This document shows, piece after piece, positions 29,996 to 43,990 of a stretch of DNA of 64,000 bases; positions within the stretch are counted from its first letter, which is position 1, and every line of letters begins with the position of its first letter. Location of the stretch: the NCBI GenBank assembly GCA_039654915.1, contig CM077599.1, forward strand, positions 25,109,501 through 25,173,500. The letters are read 5' to 3'. Both the position numbers and the translations under genes were made by a program. Source of the DNA: Aquilaria yunnanensis. Its lineage: Eukaryota > Streptophyta > Magnoliopsida > Malvales > Thymelaeaceae. The notes beneath the pieces are model-generated. The model did no database searches, had not been told where the DNA came from, and saw nothing but the letters and a program-made list of their open reading frames with translations.

Positions 29996-32900
29996 GGCTA
30001 AACACTAAGAAATAAGAGACAAAAACCTTTCCTTTAGAGACATTTTTTGGAAAATAATTTAACATTCTATTATAGAGGAACACCATTTGACGATTTATTC
30101 TTAATCAAGTCAGTGCTTGATCTTCGAAGGAATCTTTAGGTGAAAAGGTTTGACTTCGTGGCACATTTTGGTGGAATTGGCAAAGGGCGTTGGTGCTGAT
30201 TCCATTTATGCATTGTGGGGAAGTGAGTCATGGTGAGGTTAAGGTAGAGCTGCAAAGGAAACAATAAGAGGCAGAAGCAATTCGGGATGGGTTAAGAGCA
30301 AATAAGGCACAAAAAAAATTGGACCCCACACCTACTTCATTGAAACTTACAAAAATGCATTAAGAGGGCCATAAAAAATTGAAACAAATAGTTCATAAGA
30401 CATAAATATTGTCAATTGTAATTTAATATCTCCAAGGTTTAAGAAACAGGTAGATTCTCATGATATGGTGTAAAAATTATCTGGCATGACATCCTCCATA
30501 ATTTAAAAAATAGAAAAATTGTCACACAAAACACTGCCAATTGTGGATTGACATTTTTTAGGTTGTAAGATAAATTCCCTTCGACCTTTACTATGTCCAT
30601 CATCTAATACCTTGTATTTGTACATGTTTTTGAATTTAAAAAAAAATAAAATGAAATGAAAAAGAAAAATAACCTCTTCAATCTTAACCATCTTTCCCTC
30701 GGACCTACCTAAGGAGATTCTCAATTCTTCACCTCCAAATACAAAACCCTTACTTTCTCCGTCAAATTTCTAAGAGTTGATGTTTCTTGTTTAGGTATTG
30801 AAGTCCAATTCCCCAAGATCTAAAATTTCTCAACTCATTAATTATCCTAATTGTGAACCTTAGTCATAATCTAACCAATGTATTTAACATTGTTATCGCT
30901 AAATATGCCATATCATACAAATTATTGATATACTATATAATATACCGTACAACATATTATTATTTTTTTTATAAAAAAAATAGTGAAAATATTATTTTAA
31001 GATAGAAAAATGAAAAATGTAATTTTTTGCACATTTTATATGTATTTTAATTATTTTTAACATAATGTCCTTATATATATATATTGTGACAATTAAGATA
31101 TGTATTAATTATATTTTTTCATTTATATATGTCTATTAATTATATTTTGGTATTTTATATACATATATATGTGGTACATTGATGTAAAATAAAAAAAATT
31201 ATAATTAACTCATGGCATGTGGTAGATCATATTGTATACCGTGGTAAATTGTCTAAAACACATTAAAAATTAATGGTAAGTGTGACATATCATGGTATTC
31301 TGAAAAACTGCAAAAACTAGTATACCACATACCAAATACCCGTGGTAAGTGATAAAACACAACCCCAACTTACCGACAAAAGATCAAGACCATATATTAT
31401 ACAAAATTTAATACTTAAATTGCTGTAGTGTCATCCATCCTTGGGGAAAGTGAGTGAAAAATCAATATATTCTTTTAAAAACCTACACTAAATATTTAAA
31501 CAAAATCCATGTTTAACAAATAGTTTAGTTTCTAAATACTATATGCAATTGTCAATAGGGACATATCTTAAAATTGTTTCTATGGGTATATATAATTAAC
31601 TTTTCATATACAATATATTTATAAAATAAATTATGAGAATTTAATTTACTTTCAATGTATGTACAAAAAATAAGTTTATTTATTCATTTTTCTACTTTAT
31701 TTTATTCATTTTCTTAAATTAATGAAATCATTTGATAAATTTTAATAGGTCCATATAAAGTTACTTAACATTTTTTAAACAAATTAAAAATTTTAATGGT
31801 GTCCTTGAACCCTACAGTGGTCTATGTGGATCCGTCCATGGTTGTCATCTAATTATTATCAACTTTCAACTACCAAAATCTACTAGACCTCAAAAAATGT
31901 CATTTTTCTTAACACACACACATAGCTCCTTCATAAACATAAGTGTATTGAATATCAATCGCAAAAAGTTTTTAGACTTTTAGATTAGGTGCAACTAAAG
32001 GGGTTGAACTAGTCACTTTAAAACTTTATTAAATCAGAATGTGAAACTAAATTCAACTAAACCAAGGATGAAGAATAAAGTATCTAATGATGAACACAAA
32101 TATAAAAAACAAGGCAACCAATTATTGCAATAAGTAAGAGGAGAATGAGAAAGGACAACAGGATTTACAGAGATTTGGCTCTTTCTAATGACAAAGTCCA
32201 ACATCCCATCTCCAAGTTTGCTCACTTGAAGGTTTTGTTACTATCTCTACAAAGAAACAAGAACTTCTTGGTAGCACTCTCTATCTAAGTGACCTACAAT
32301 GTGAGAGAGTAAGAGTAGGAAAGCCAAAGTAGTAGCAAGAAAACATCATATTTTAAAACTTAAATAGGTAAAAATGTTATAAAAAAATTAAGAGTAAGAG
32401 AGGCAATTAAGAGTAGAAGTGAATGCACAAGAATGTGGAAGCGACATCTAAAATAGAAGAATTATGTCACAGTGTTCTCTACCACACTCTCCTTCTTGTT
32501 TCCTCGTAGGCTGATTAGAAAATCTAACCCATACACTTTACCCCTAAGGAAAGAAATTGCTCACACCTTGATAGTTAGGCATGCATAGAGTTATGAAAGG
32601 CCAACATAATAACACTAACTGCTTAGCCAGTGAAAGCACAATTCTTGGAAAATTCTAAAATTGTGAGTAGTTTTGATTAGTATTTGGTGATGAAGTTTCA
32701 TACCAACATTCAAATGAAACTTCAATAATAAATACATGGATAATGAGATTGTCCAAGAGACATAGTTACATTTGTATGTACGTATGTACATACATACATA
32801 CATACATACATAAATATATTAAAATAAATTGAACTTTAGATTTTCATAAAACTCAGGATCCAAAACAAGATTTTAATTACTTCATTTGGGTGGATAATGT

Positions 32901-33159
32901 ATGAAGAACATTTGAAAAGAAGCATAACAACACCTTTGTCCTTTCAGTTGTTTGTAAAGAAATCATTTTTTTTTATTCAGAATCAGGTATACAAGTACAA
33001 AGGTAATCGAACTAGCATTTAGTGATATTGTGTAAAACGACAGAGACAGGAAGTTTTAAATCCCGGCCATTAACAAGGCCGAGTGCCCCTTTTACCACAT
33101 GGGCTAGGTAACGGGAATACAAAGAAATCATTCTACAAGAAAACCATTTCATGTTACTG
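29996..33159. other. AT-rich intergenic DNA, no gene seen
   Basis: No frame with a recognisable domain. A (TACA)n microsatellite lies at about 32788-32812. 33040-33115 contains a tRNA B-box-like segment (GTTTTAAATCCCGG), possibly an old SINE fragment. A decayed repeat with ATACCGTGGTA-type motifs lies at about 30900-31360. Confidence 0.5.
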
Positions 33160-33255
33160 CCCGGAGGCCCAAAAGATGACACGTCGAAATGTTAAAAACT
33201 AATATTTGCCCGGCCCATACAAGTCAGCCCAAACCGGGTTTGGTACTAGGGTTCT
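33160..33255 (+). promoter_or_regulatory. RPL10A promoter elements: site II and telo-box motifs
   Basis: GGCCCA at about 33167 and 33212 and GCCCAAA at about 33227 are site II (TGGGCY) elements on the complementary strand. TAGGGTT at about 33247 is a partial telo-box. This combination is characteristic of plant ribosomal-protein gene promoters, and it lies about 300 bp before the RPL10A start codon. Confidence 0.6.
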
Positions 33256-33541
33256 TAAACATTCGATAAATTCTCAGACCTCAGACCCTTCTGTAGTTCT
33301 GTTACGGCCGAAGCTAAACTGCGGCGAGGTTTTCGTTCTTCATTTTCTGGTAATGTTCTGCCTCCAAAGCGTTTCATCAGATCCGTAATCCTATTCTGTT
33401 TTGTTTCCGTAGAAGTTTGTTATCTGTGAATTAGTTTTCGTTGCTGTGAGTGGTCTTGGTGATTGGTTAGTGACCGTGGTTCCAGGGTTTGGTTGCAGAT
33501 ACTAAGCCGTAGTTTTCAGTGGGAAGAGCAGAGTTTCCAGG

Positions 33542-35395
33542 ATGAGGTATGTTAGAATTGTTTCAAATTTCGTTGCCATTTTAGCTGATTGTTCGTTACC
33601 TGCTGGGTTTCGATGACTGGTTGTTGTTGGTGTAATATTGTTTTTAAAAGCAAATGAGTGTTTATAAATGTAAATATGTAGATTAGATTCGGAGGTCCAT
33701 ATATCATGTGTCTTGGTTAAACCTTCATAGGCTGGACGAGTGCATGTTTATTTGTAGATTGCTGCGTGCACGTATTATTTTCTGGTTTTTGGCAATGATT
33801 TGGTTATTGCAAGTGGGAGAGGAAGCATAAATTTTGTCTAGGCTAATCAATTTTCTTTCTAATGGTATTCATCTTGCTATTCGTTTCCCCGAGCATATGT
33901 TTTGATCAAGTTGCTGGTTTAGATGCATATGTTCGGTAATTGATTTTGGTTTTGTTGTTAGCAAAACCTGTTGTTTCTGTTTAACTGTCTTTGTGTTCAC
34001 ATTTACTCAAAATGTGCTACCAATTTCTTTATTGCTCAATGGTCTGCATGCTAAGTGTTTGATTTGTTGTTGTCATTGTCAACAGTAAGCTTCAGAGTGA
34101 CGCGCTCAGAGAAGCGATCTCAGCCATTATGGCTCAGAGCAAAGAGAAGAACAGGAAATTCACTGAGACTATTGAATTACAGATTGGGCTGAAAAACTAT
34201 GATCCCCAAAAGGATAAGCGTTTCAGTGGTTCTGTGAAGCTGCCCCACATTCCCCGCCCAAAGATGAAAATTTGCATGCTTGGAGATGCACAACATGTTG
34301 AGGAGGTAATTATGCTGCCATCTTGTGAAATTTGTGTGGTGACCTGTGATGATCATTAGTCAATTAGGCCAATGAAAAAAACATTAAGTCAATGAGATTT
34401 GTGATATGTGCTTTAGCAATTCCATAACTTTTGGGATAGTATTTTGAGATAATTAGAACTGATGATGTTTGTTAGTCACTCACGTGTTCATGTTCTCATC
34501 TTCAAGTACCACTTGTATTTCTTTATTTTTATTATGTCTGTATGTTCTCCTTGTAACTGCATTGCTAACAAACTTGTTTTTGTAGTTTCAGAAATGTTGG
34601 TCTTTGAAAATCGTTTTGAGGGCTGATAAATTTTTTATTTGATCCGGAGAACAGGCTGAGAAGATTGGTCTGGATTACATGGACGTTGAGGCCTTGAAGA
34701 AGCTGAACAAGAACAAGAAACTGGTGAAAAAGCTTGCTAAGAAATACCATGCTTTCTTGGCATCTGAATCTGTCATCAAGCAGATTCCTCGTCTTCTAGG
34801 TCCGGGTCTCAACAAGGCAGGCAAGTGTTGTTATAACTTATTCCTTTGACAAAGGAACTGCTGAAGAATTTGTACTTGTGGAAGGGCCATGTTTTAACAT
34901 CCATCTGTCTCAACTTGTCTGTAGCATTTAGTTATTTGTATTAGTAGATGGATTATGTTTGCTGACCTTTGGTATCCATCAACTGGTAATTGCAGGTAAA
35001 TTTCCAACACTTGTTACCCATCAGGAGTCGTTGGAGTCTAAGGTGAACGAGACAAAGGCAACCATTAAATTCCAATTGAAGAAGGTTCTCTGCATGGGAG
35101 TTGCTGTGGGGAATGTGGGCATGGAAGAGAAGCAGATATTCCAGAATGTGCAAATGAGTGTAAACTTCCTTGTATCGCTGTTGAAGAAGAACTGGCAGAA
35201 CGTGAGTTTGCTCTTTGGTTTTCTAAGTTTGCAATCTGAGCGTGTCTATAGTTTACTTGAACTTTTTCTTGTTGATGCATTCTGAATTGGCAAGTGTTGT
35301 AGGTGTAAATGTTGATGCCATTGTTTTTCTACATGATGTAGGTGAGATGCTTGTACCTGAAGAGCACCATGGGGACCCCGAATCGCATCTTTTGA
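33542..35395 (+). CDS. RPL10A: 60S ribosomal protein L10a (uL1)
   Basis: Five coding exons: 33542-33546, 34086-34305, 34655-34820, 34996-35201 and 35342-35395, giving exactly 216 residues, the normal length for plant RPL10A. The protein is a large-subunit protein of the L1 stalk, involved in release of deacylated tRNA. Recognisable blocks include [71 protein letters not shown] and the C-terminal end [10 protein letters not shown]. The first exon codes only ATG plus two bases, as is common in this gene. The third intron starts with GC (AG|GCAAGT at 34821) and ends TTGCAG, a GC-AG intron. No other donor keeps the frame. The other introns are GT-AG. No damage is seen. Confidence 0.97.
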
Positions 35396-36692
35396 GTTTG
35401 TGTTTCTGACACGGTCTGTTGCAAGTTGTCGGGACTTCCGGATTATTGGATCAAAATTTCCTTCGCTCCTGTTGTGAGAATTGTTAGAATGAAGATCAAA
35501 GACATCAATTTTTTTTATATATGACGTTTCGTTTTCTCTGCTATGCCAGTTCTTGTTTTATTGGGTTTCTATTCACTTTTAGACTACGAAATTAAATCGA
35601 AAGAATCTGGAGGAAGGCAGAGTTGAAAGATTAGCGAGGAGGCTTAAAACGCTCCTATAGAAGGTCATACATGTTGGTTAATTTTTATAAATGACCAAAT
35701 TGCAGTTTAAGAGGCAAGCAAGATGAACATCACTGAAGAGGAGAGCTGATTCAAGGTCTTGATTTGGGTTTCTATTGGCAGCCTTTTCTCCATTCTTTTT
35801 CGATTTTCAGAATATTTATCATATACGTATAGTAAGCACATTGTCTTGTTGAGAATATATGGCCGTCAATACAACCACCAATTTATTTTGTGGCGTACAA
35901 TTTTTCAATTTTGGCACTTATATTTTTTAATGTCGTCTAGACCCAAGTTCCCTTCTAAGTGAAGTGGCATTAGTTCGATACATGCTCCAGTGGAACCCTT
36001 ATATTTTAGCATTTTTTTTTTATACTTTTGTGTAGGGACCCCCCATTTTGTTTTGTCATACACATATTCTTTTTAGCGCTTATAAGTTCGATACTTGACT
36101 ACAATGGAATCCTCATTTATATTTAGAAGCTAGTATAATATAATAAACACACAAACACGCAATTTTAGCAAGTATAGTTTTTAAATAAATAATTAGTTAA
36201 TTAGTTTTGATTAATAATTTCGCCTTGCTTCCCTGTCCTTAGTGATCTCTCTTAAGGGATTTATAAAATCCCCAACAATGCGCACTTTTGTATCTTTATT
36301 TTTGAAAATCTACATTTTATTCCCTACTTTATTTTTCACATTGTCTGATAGCAATTTTTGAAATTTTAATTTAAATTGTATGATATTTATCTTTTAGTAA
36401 TTTCAATATCTCCAATTTTCTCTCTACAAAAGTAAAATAATATATTTTTTAAAATGTTAGCTAATTAAAAAAAACATCAGGCAACCTAAAATTACTATAA
36501 CATAGTTACAAAAATGCAGTTTAAATTAGGGTTATTAAAATTACTAATGGAGATTATAAAAAAATAGGAGATAAAGTAAAAATTTTTAAAAATAAAAAAA
36601 AATAAAAAATAGGTTAGACCAAACCAAAATGTTCTGTAACCTCATTTTTGTTCTTTATTTTTTTTTTTTTGTGATGTCAAAAGACCGGTTGG
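35396..36692. other. RPL10A 3' untranslated region and AT-rich intergenic DNA
   Basis: The first 150-200 bp are probably the RPL10A 3' UTR. The remainder shows no gene or clear repeat. Confidence 0.45.
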
Positions 36693-36700
36693 TCTACTGC

Positions 36701-37413
36701 TAAGGCTATAAATGAACCGAACGAACATGAATAAGCCATGCTCATGCTTGTTCATTTAATTTTTAATAAACACTAATTGTAAACGAACTGAACGAACATG
36801 AATATCGAACTCAAATAAGTCATATTCATGTCTATTCGTTTAACTTTTAACAAACACGAACAATAAACGAATATAACTTCTCAGTTCGTGTTCATTTGTT
36901 TATTAATAAAAAAATACGAATACGAACAGGAACATGAACAATTAAACCTGATCTAAATTGGAGCAACCACTAATTTAAATTTTAGAAAGTCTAGTAATAG
37001 CCAATAAGGCAATGGGCGATAGTGAGAGAAATTATGGGTTTTGGTAATAGGATTTGGCTTAATACTATAGTAGGTTCAAGCTATGAGGGAAATCACTGAG
37101 TATGTTTAGAGAAACAAGTACAATAGATTAATTTGGGAGATAAAATGCATGATCTTTAAAATATATGTAATAATAAATGTACAATTAATATATAAATAAA
37201 CAAACAAATAGATATAAATAAATAAATAAATATAAATAAATAATAACCAAATAGTTTGTGAATGTAAATCAATAAACAAGATCTTATTTATGTTCGTGCG
37301 TTTAATTAATCGAATAAAAAATTTATTCATATTCATTCATTTAACTAAATAAATAAATATAAACAAATTTTTTCCAAACAGTTCACCAAACACTCCATTT
37401 ATTTACACTCTTA
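36701..37413. mobile_element. Non-autonomous hAT MITE
   Basis: The ends are TAAGGCTATAAATGAACCGA at the left and, inverted, TAAGAGTGTAAATAAATGG at the right. Flanking 8-bp sequences TCTACTGC (36693-36700) and GCTACTGC (37414-37421) differ at one base, consistent with a slightly aged hAT target duplication. Subterminal GAACGAACATGAA motifs are repeated near the left end. Interior is AT-rich with AAATAAATA repeats and no gene. Confidence 0.75.
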
Positions 37414-37955
37414 GCTACTGCTCCCACCTAAAAATATCGAAGGCAGTAAAGGAAGTTCGTTAGAAGTAATATCCAAACGAGAGCCCAAAAATATGCAGTT
37501 ATGTTGTATCCGTTGCATTCGGATGAGAATTCTAATTTCACGCAAATAATGACGGCCGTCAGCTCGCAAAACTCCGCATGTATCAATCCACTTGATATCT
37601 TTTCTTTTTCCTTTTTTGTTTGTGTTGTTCATTTTAGGTGGGACTAGATTTGTCAGATAATAAAATAAAATAAAAACAAAAATGAAGGGTTGATGATACA
37701 TTCATTGCAAGAGCAAGAGAAAATTCAGATAAAAGTGAGCAGTGGCGAAACTTCGTTCGTTTTTAACTTCCAGTAATCAAAACATAACAGTTTGCTTGAA
37801 TTGTAAAATTAAGAAGCCCACTTCGTCTCTCATTATTATTACTGCATCATTACTAATTATTTTTATTTTATATCACTTTATCTAAAAATTAATGTCATGT
37901 GAAAGAACTGTTTTATATTTTTAATAATTATTTGAATAATAAATTTTAAAAAATA

Positions 37956-38182
37956 CTTCCTCCGTTTCAGAAGTTTTGATACATTTAACTTTTTTTTTAT
38001 ATTTTGACTTAATTTTATTCATATTTTTTTAAAAAAAATAAAAAAATATTTAGAAACGACATATCTTAAATTATCATTCATATACAAAGATTTTTTATTT
38101 ATATATTAAAATGTTGAAAATAAAAAAAATCCTAGATTAATTATAAAAAACAAATAGAGCAAAACTTTTGGAACGGAGGGAG
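37956..38182. mobile_element. Stowaway-like (Tc1/mariner) MITE
   Basis: CTTCCTCCGTTTCAGAAG at the left and, inverted, CTCCCTCCGTTCCAAAAG at the right, each bordered by TA (37954-37955 and 38183-38184). Length of 227 bp, AT-rich interior and CTCCCTCCGTT-type ends fit Stowaway elements. Confidence 0.85.
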
Positions 38183-38189
38183 TAATTGT

Positions 38190-39103
38190 TTTTTTTTTAA
38201 TGAATTTTTAACTTATCCAACATAAAAATAAAATTAAGTAACTGCATTTTACAAAAAATGCTAATGATAAGCTACACTTAGTGCAGATTATACACCCATA
38301 CTTTCCTATTATTTACAATTTTACCATTGATTATAAAGACAATTGTTTCTTGCTTATTTGCCTCAACTTTGTCTCTCTTCTTCAACTTCTCCTCCTATAC
38401 TTGGCTGGCAACCATTGCCAAATCAACTTTCCGTTGATTGATTAGGGTCTCATGGAGAGCCACTAGTCTTACTTTCTTGAAGCCATGGTCAATCCTTCTA
38501 TCTTAGCTCCATAGTTTAAGATATGCTTAGATTTGGGTTTATAATTTGTGATTTTTCTGGATTCTTGCTTTTTTTTTTCCCAATAAATTTGGGTTAATAA
38601 TTCAAGTTTTGTTATGGTTCTTGCTTCTTTTGCTTAGACTTGGGTTTATGATTCGTGCTTTGATCTAATTCATTGCTTTTGTTTATGTTCCAGATTCATT
38701 TAGGATTTTTTTTTTTTGTGGTTTTTTTTAATGTTTTTGGATCTAATTCATTTTTCTGATTCTTATTTGATCTAATACGTTGTTTTAATTTTTGCTTCTC
38801 TCACTTAGATTTGGTTTTGAACACTTACTTTGATCGAATTTGTCATTTGCTTTGATGTTTAGATCTTTTAGTTATATCTAGTTTGGAATTCACATGAATT
38901 GTAAATGAAATCAGAAACTTGATTAGTAAATAGCATTATGAAGCAAAATGAACAATGATTTTTAACTACATGCAAAAATTGGAATTGGAATAACAAACTT
39001 GACTGAATGAACAACCGTCTGCAGTAAAATGAATAACAATATTGACAAACTGAACAAATAATAGTGAATGGATCAATAATATGAATAAAGAACAATAATA
39101 TCA
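38190..39103. other. Degenerate repeat region left of the LINE
   Basis: Contains imperfect repeats of the form TTAGATTTGGGTTTATAATT and later TGAACAATAATAT-type units. Similar units reappear right of the LINE (about 44260-44600), so the LINE appears to have inserted into one repetitive element. No gene. Confidence 0.5.
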
Positions 39104-42100
39104 TTTTTTTTACGAAAATGTTATTCATTTGATTAGATCGAGTTTAGAATGGAGAATAACCCATTCAGGAAAAGGAACTTCAGAGCTACTTTACCTAAAG
39201 ACCTAATGTCGTATCTAGCAAGGACATGAGTTTGAACAATGCACAAATAAAAAGGAACATTAGTTAAAAAAACTACCAAACATGTGGGCTTTATTTAAGA
39301 TTGCCCTAAAATAAAATAATGATGGGGAGGTCCCATTCTGAAATTCATTAACTAAAATCAAAGAGTCTGACTCCAAAACAATCCTCTCAAAACCACAACG
39401 TTGAGCTTCTATTAATCCTCCAAGAATAGCTAAAGTTTCTAGGTAAGAAGCATCACGTCCGGGGTATTCTAACCATAGGATATGGCAAAGACATATTTAC
39501 AAATAACCCATGTGCTTCATCTTTACTTTTCTTTGTCCATTGTTCCATCAACATTAATTTTCACCACATCATCCACTGGAGGACACCATCAACTGGGGCC
39601 TATGTCATGACGAGTCATCACCTGGGCAGGGGATTTTCCATGCAGCAACAAGTCCTCTCTAGAAACCACCAATAGGTAGTTGTTAAGGGAGATAGGTGTT
39701 CATCTTTCTTTAGGAATGACCTAATGCCCTCATGTCTCTTTTCACGGATATATGGAAGTTGTAGTCCTAGCTCTTGCCACACCCGAGCCAAGAATGGACA
39801 TTCAAATAAAAAAGATATGTAGTCGACTCTCTAGCCATGTCACAAACCAAACATACCTACACAATATCCAAGGCCCTCATTCTAAGATTGTCCTATGTAG
39901 GAAGTACCTCTATACAAAGCTAACAAAAAAAGCATTTGAACACGAGGTTGTAATGACAAACTACATAGCCATGTCTAGAAAGCTGAACGCACCATAGGAT
40001 CAGGTTTATTCATAATTATATAAGAAAAATAATATATGGATTTTACTGAGAACTTACCATTATCATTCTTTCCCTAAGTAAGCACATCTTTCTGGAACCA
40101 AGGGAAAAGTGGGATAGATTTAAAAATAAAATTATTGGATAAGTGTAAAGGAGCATCAATAATCTCGTAGTTCCATTGGCATGATTTATGATCAATAAAA
40201 TGACCCACCTTCCATTTTTTGTCCCTGGGACTGGGCTAGTAAATGATTTTGGGTTTACCCGGGAATCCTTGTTATGTTAGATGAATATACTCACTCCAAC
40301 CCCTGTATTCCAAAAAGCACCCGCTTGTACCAATTTGCATTATACTAAAATGCCCTTGTAAATAACTAACATGCTATTAGGCTAAGGGGCCTTGAGGAAT
40401 GCCGTGCATGGGAAATACCTTACATGGAAAACCTAAGCCACTAAACCCTGAAGATTGCTAGGTATCCTCAATGTTTGTTTTACAAGCATTGCCTTGTTAA
40501 AGCTCTCTACATCCTGAAAGCCTAGGCCTCCAGCTGTCTTAGACTGCACATTTTGTCAAACTATTCAGCCTTCATCCTTTCAACATCTAATGACCAAAAT
40601 AAGCAAATAGCTAGAGATTGAAGCTTACACAAACCTTCGTGGGGATAAGAATGCAACTCATTGAGTGAGTTAACATCGCTTGAGCTACCAACTTTATGAG
40701 GCAGTGGCCTGCTTGAGATGATAACAAAACCTTCCACCAAGACAACTTGAAATTCAAACTGAGTTGTCTTTTTACTCCCTAAAAACCTTTCTTCCTATCC
40801 TTTTAAAAATAGAATGTTATCATCTACAAACAACAAATGAGAAATAGTGAGATTTTTTTGACTAATTGTGATACCTTTAATCTATTTACTTAACTTAGCA
40901 CGACAAAATAACACTGACAATCATTTTGCACATAAATGAAAAAGAAATATGGAAAAAGGATCATCTTTTCAATATGAAAAAAAAAATAGGGAGAAAAGAT
41001 CATCTTTTCATAGCCTTCTTAATGATTTAAAGGACATAGTAGGCTGTATAAATTACAAAAAAAATTTTCATTTACTAATGGCTTAAATCCTTTAGTAAAA
41101 GTCTAAAATCTGTTGGTAAAACCCCTAGATGGCTACTCCAATGGATGAGACATCCATTGGTAAAAACATAGTGGCCAAAAAGTTATATCAATAGATGTAC
41201 TATCCATTAGAGTAGGCTAAAAATCACTACCAATGGTCAATAGAGCATGGGGACTTCACGCAGTTTATGATTAAGTCAACCTATTTAGATGAGAAATCCA
41301 TATGAACCATTATTTCTCTTATTCATTCGCCTTGGACATATCCAATTTTATGGTCATCATTCCATCAATTTGACCATATTTGCTATTAATAAGATGACAT
41401 GTCTCAAGGGCTACCAATGCACTATTTATTAACAATTGTCCAAGAACAAAGCCACTTTGGTTGTCTGAAATAATATATGGAAATTCAAGCTTCAAATGAT
41501 TCACCAATACCTTCAAAACTAGTTTATACAACACGTTACATAGGCTTATAGGAAAAAATCTAAAACCTTTTTCACATTTTTAATTATCTGGATCAAAACT
41601 ACAAAAGTAGAGTTGAGTTACTTTGGGATAACCCTTGAATTTAGTATTTCCAATACATACTCAGTGACCCCTTTACTCAACAAGTGCCAGTACCTCTAGA
41701 AAAATAAGGATGGTAGACCATTTGGCATTGGTGATTTCATTGGGTGCATTCAAAACAAAGCCTGCTTGAATTTCTCTGAATAATACAAATGCTCTAACTC
41801 TCTATTCATATGATCAATGGCAACAAACTCTACCAGTAGAATAACCTCCTCCACATGAGATGGTTGAGAAGAAGCATAGAGCATAGAAAAATATCTATCT
41901 TTTTTTGAACAGCCTGTTGCTTTAAGAGTTCAATTCCATCCTTTGTCCAAAGGCTATGTATGAAATTTTGATTTTTTTTTCCAAGGTCACCTATTGAAAT
42001 TAGCAAATATTATGATCTTCATCTTTCAACCAAATGATGTTTGCTCTCTAATGCCAAAACTTTTCCTCTATTTCAGACAATGTGACTAACTCTGTTTCTA

Positions 42101-43990
42101 GCTTGTTTTACATGGCCGCTAATATCTCACGTCACTGTTGGCATACAATCCGCTTTAAATTTCTTCTCAATGGTTTGAATTTTCTTTTGGATAGAGTTTG
42201 AGTTCTGCTTTCATTTTTTTAGACCTCTGCAATAAACCTCCAATCTATCAATAAGAAGAACACCAACATCGGCCATCAGATTCATCCGGATTACATTCTC
42301 GCATTCGAATTCCTTGGTCCAAGTAGATTCAAAGTGCCAAACATGTTGATAGAATAACTTCATCCTCCCTGTTAAATGGATCTGAAGGCCACTATGATCA
42401 TAGCAAGCAAACATAAAGTGTTAACACATACAATTTCGGGAATATCCTTTTTAGGACCAAATTCCTTAAACCCCTATTCAACCTCTCATGCACCAAGACC
42501 CTTCTTAGGCATTCATGTCTTTATATTTAATTTGAGCCATGAAATCTAAGGTCCATGAGACTTATATCCTTTTCTGCTTTTCAATATACCTCAATTTGAC
42601 TTAGAGATTTTACACTGCAACCCTCATTCTCTGAAGACCACATAAGTTATTGAAGTCTCCTATCACCAGCCATAGAAGATATATTTGAGTCACCAATGTA
42701 TATAGCTTATTAAAGTCTCCTATTACCCTTTCCTTTTAGACAATGTGAGAGGCACTTGAATTGTAAGAGCTATCGAAACACTAAACCATCTATTAGTTGT
42801 TGATTAGCAATACGTAGCTGCCCAATTCCTGTTATTGTCGCCTTGACATTCCTTAGTTGAGTGTTAGATTGAAGCTTCCTTATACCTATTCTCATGATAG
42901 TATTCGTTCCAAAGGAAAAACCTTTACTAGTGGGCATTGATGGGGCCTGATGAGGGATTACTTCATCTTCTGAACAATTGCACCCGTTACATTTGGACAG
43001 CTTGAACTGTATGTCCCATCTTCTCACTTGTACCCTCTCTTCAGATCAGCACCACATGAGGGAAGTTGATAATCACCACCATCTTCATCTGTGGTGGCAG
43101 TTCTATATCTTGATGCTTGGATTGCCCCGTGGTCTGCTGCAAAGTGTTGTTAAAAAACCTTGCCTGTCGCTTCTTCTATAGTTGTCTGCCATAGCCATGA
43201 ATACAACATAGGTACTTAAGCCACTCACCATATTGTCTTAATTTTCCCTTCAGCTTTACTAGATGATCTATATTTCTACTCCAGATGGTCCACTTTTCAT
43301 AAAGTTAGCAAAAGTCAAGGAGTCACTCATACTTTATGGAATACCACCTCCTACCATCCTTCCTCACCACCATCAGTTGCCTATAAAAGTGTCAAACAAA
43401 CATTCACCGAAACATGAACATATAAAGAAGGTCTTGAATAATTAACCTTAAGCATTGTGCCCAGTCTACTTCCCAAGGTTTCTACCACCTCTGGTTTAAA
43501 CCATTCAAAAGGGGCATCCATGATGTGAATCCAAAAAGTCACCTATTGAATTGGAGGGAAGAAGAAATATCACCATGTTTGAGAATTCCTAGCATGATGA
43601 TCCTATTATTGAAAAACCATGGACCATTTTGAAAGATTGAATCTTTATCTTCCTCCTCAAAATTAATAATGAACAAATTTAGATGCGGGTTAGGGCTCAC
43701 TGCCTTTACGATAAAAGTCAATGAGAACCTTCATGCCTTGCGTAGAACATCTCTAAAATTTTTTACCTGGACCACCTTATTCGGTAAAATCTTCACTGTT
43801 ACTGGCAAGTTAGAGAAGCCTCTGCAAGATTTATCTTTCATAACTACTCAGCAAGTTGTTGCCTTCTCTAACATCAAGCTCATACTAGTAAAGCTAGTGC
43901 CTAGATCTTTTATCGCACTTTCAACAGATGAACCAAGCTTATTCTCAATAAGAACTTGACAAGATCAATCCACCCTCCACCAAAAAAATT
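39104..43990 (-). mobile_element. Degenerate L1-type LINE, inserted antisense
   Basis: Minus-strand fragments appear in LINE order. ORF1-like DUF4283 sequence lies near 43540-43720 (FIINFEEEDKDSIFQNGPWF). An endonuclease-like region with frameshifts spans about 42000-42900. Reverse transcriptase lies at 41319-41534 (VLYKLVLKVLVNHLKLEF pattern and motif A-like TIKLDMSKA). An RNase H-like C-terminal part lies at about 39350-39470 (ETLAILGGLIEAQRCGFERI, then VLESDSLILVNEF). A run of eight T at 39104-39111 is the short poly(A) tail on the minus strand. Many stops and shifts make it inactive. The right border is approximate, and the target duplication cannot be separated from surrounding repeats. 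Confidence 0.8.

Noticed and set aside
33040..33115. tRNA B-box-like GTTTTAAATCCCGG, possible SINE or tRNA
   Set aside because: No matching A box at the right distance, no cloverleaf and no clear tail or target duplication.
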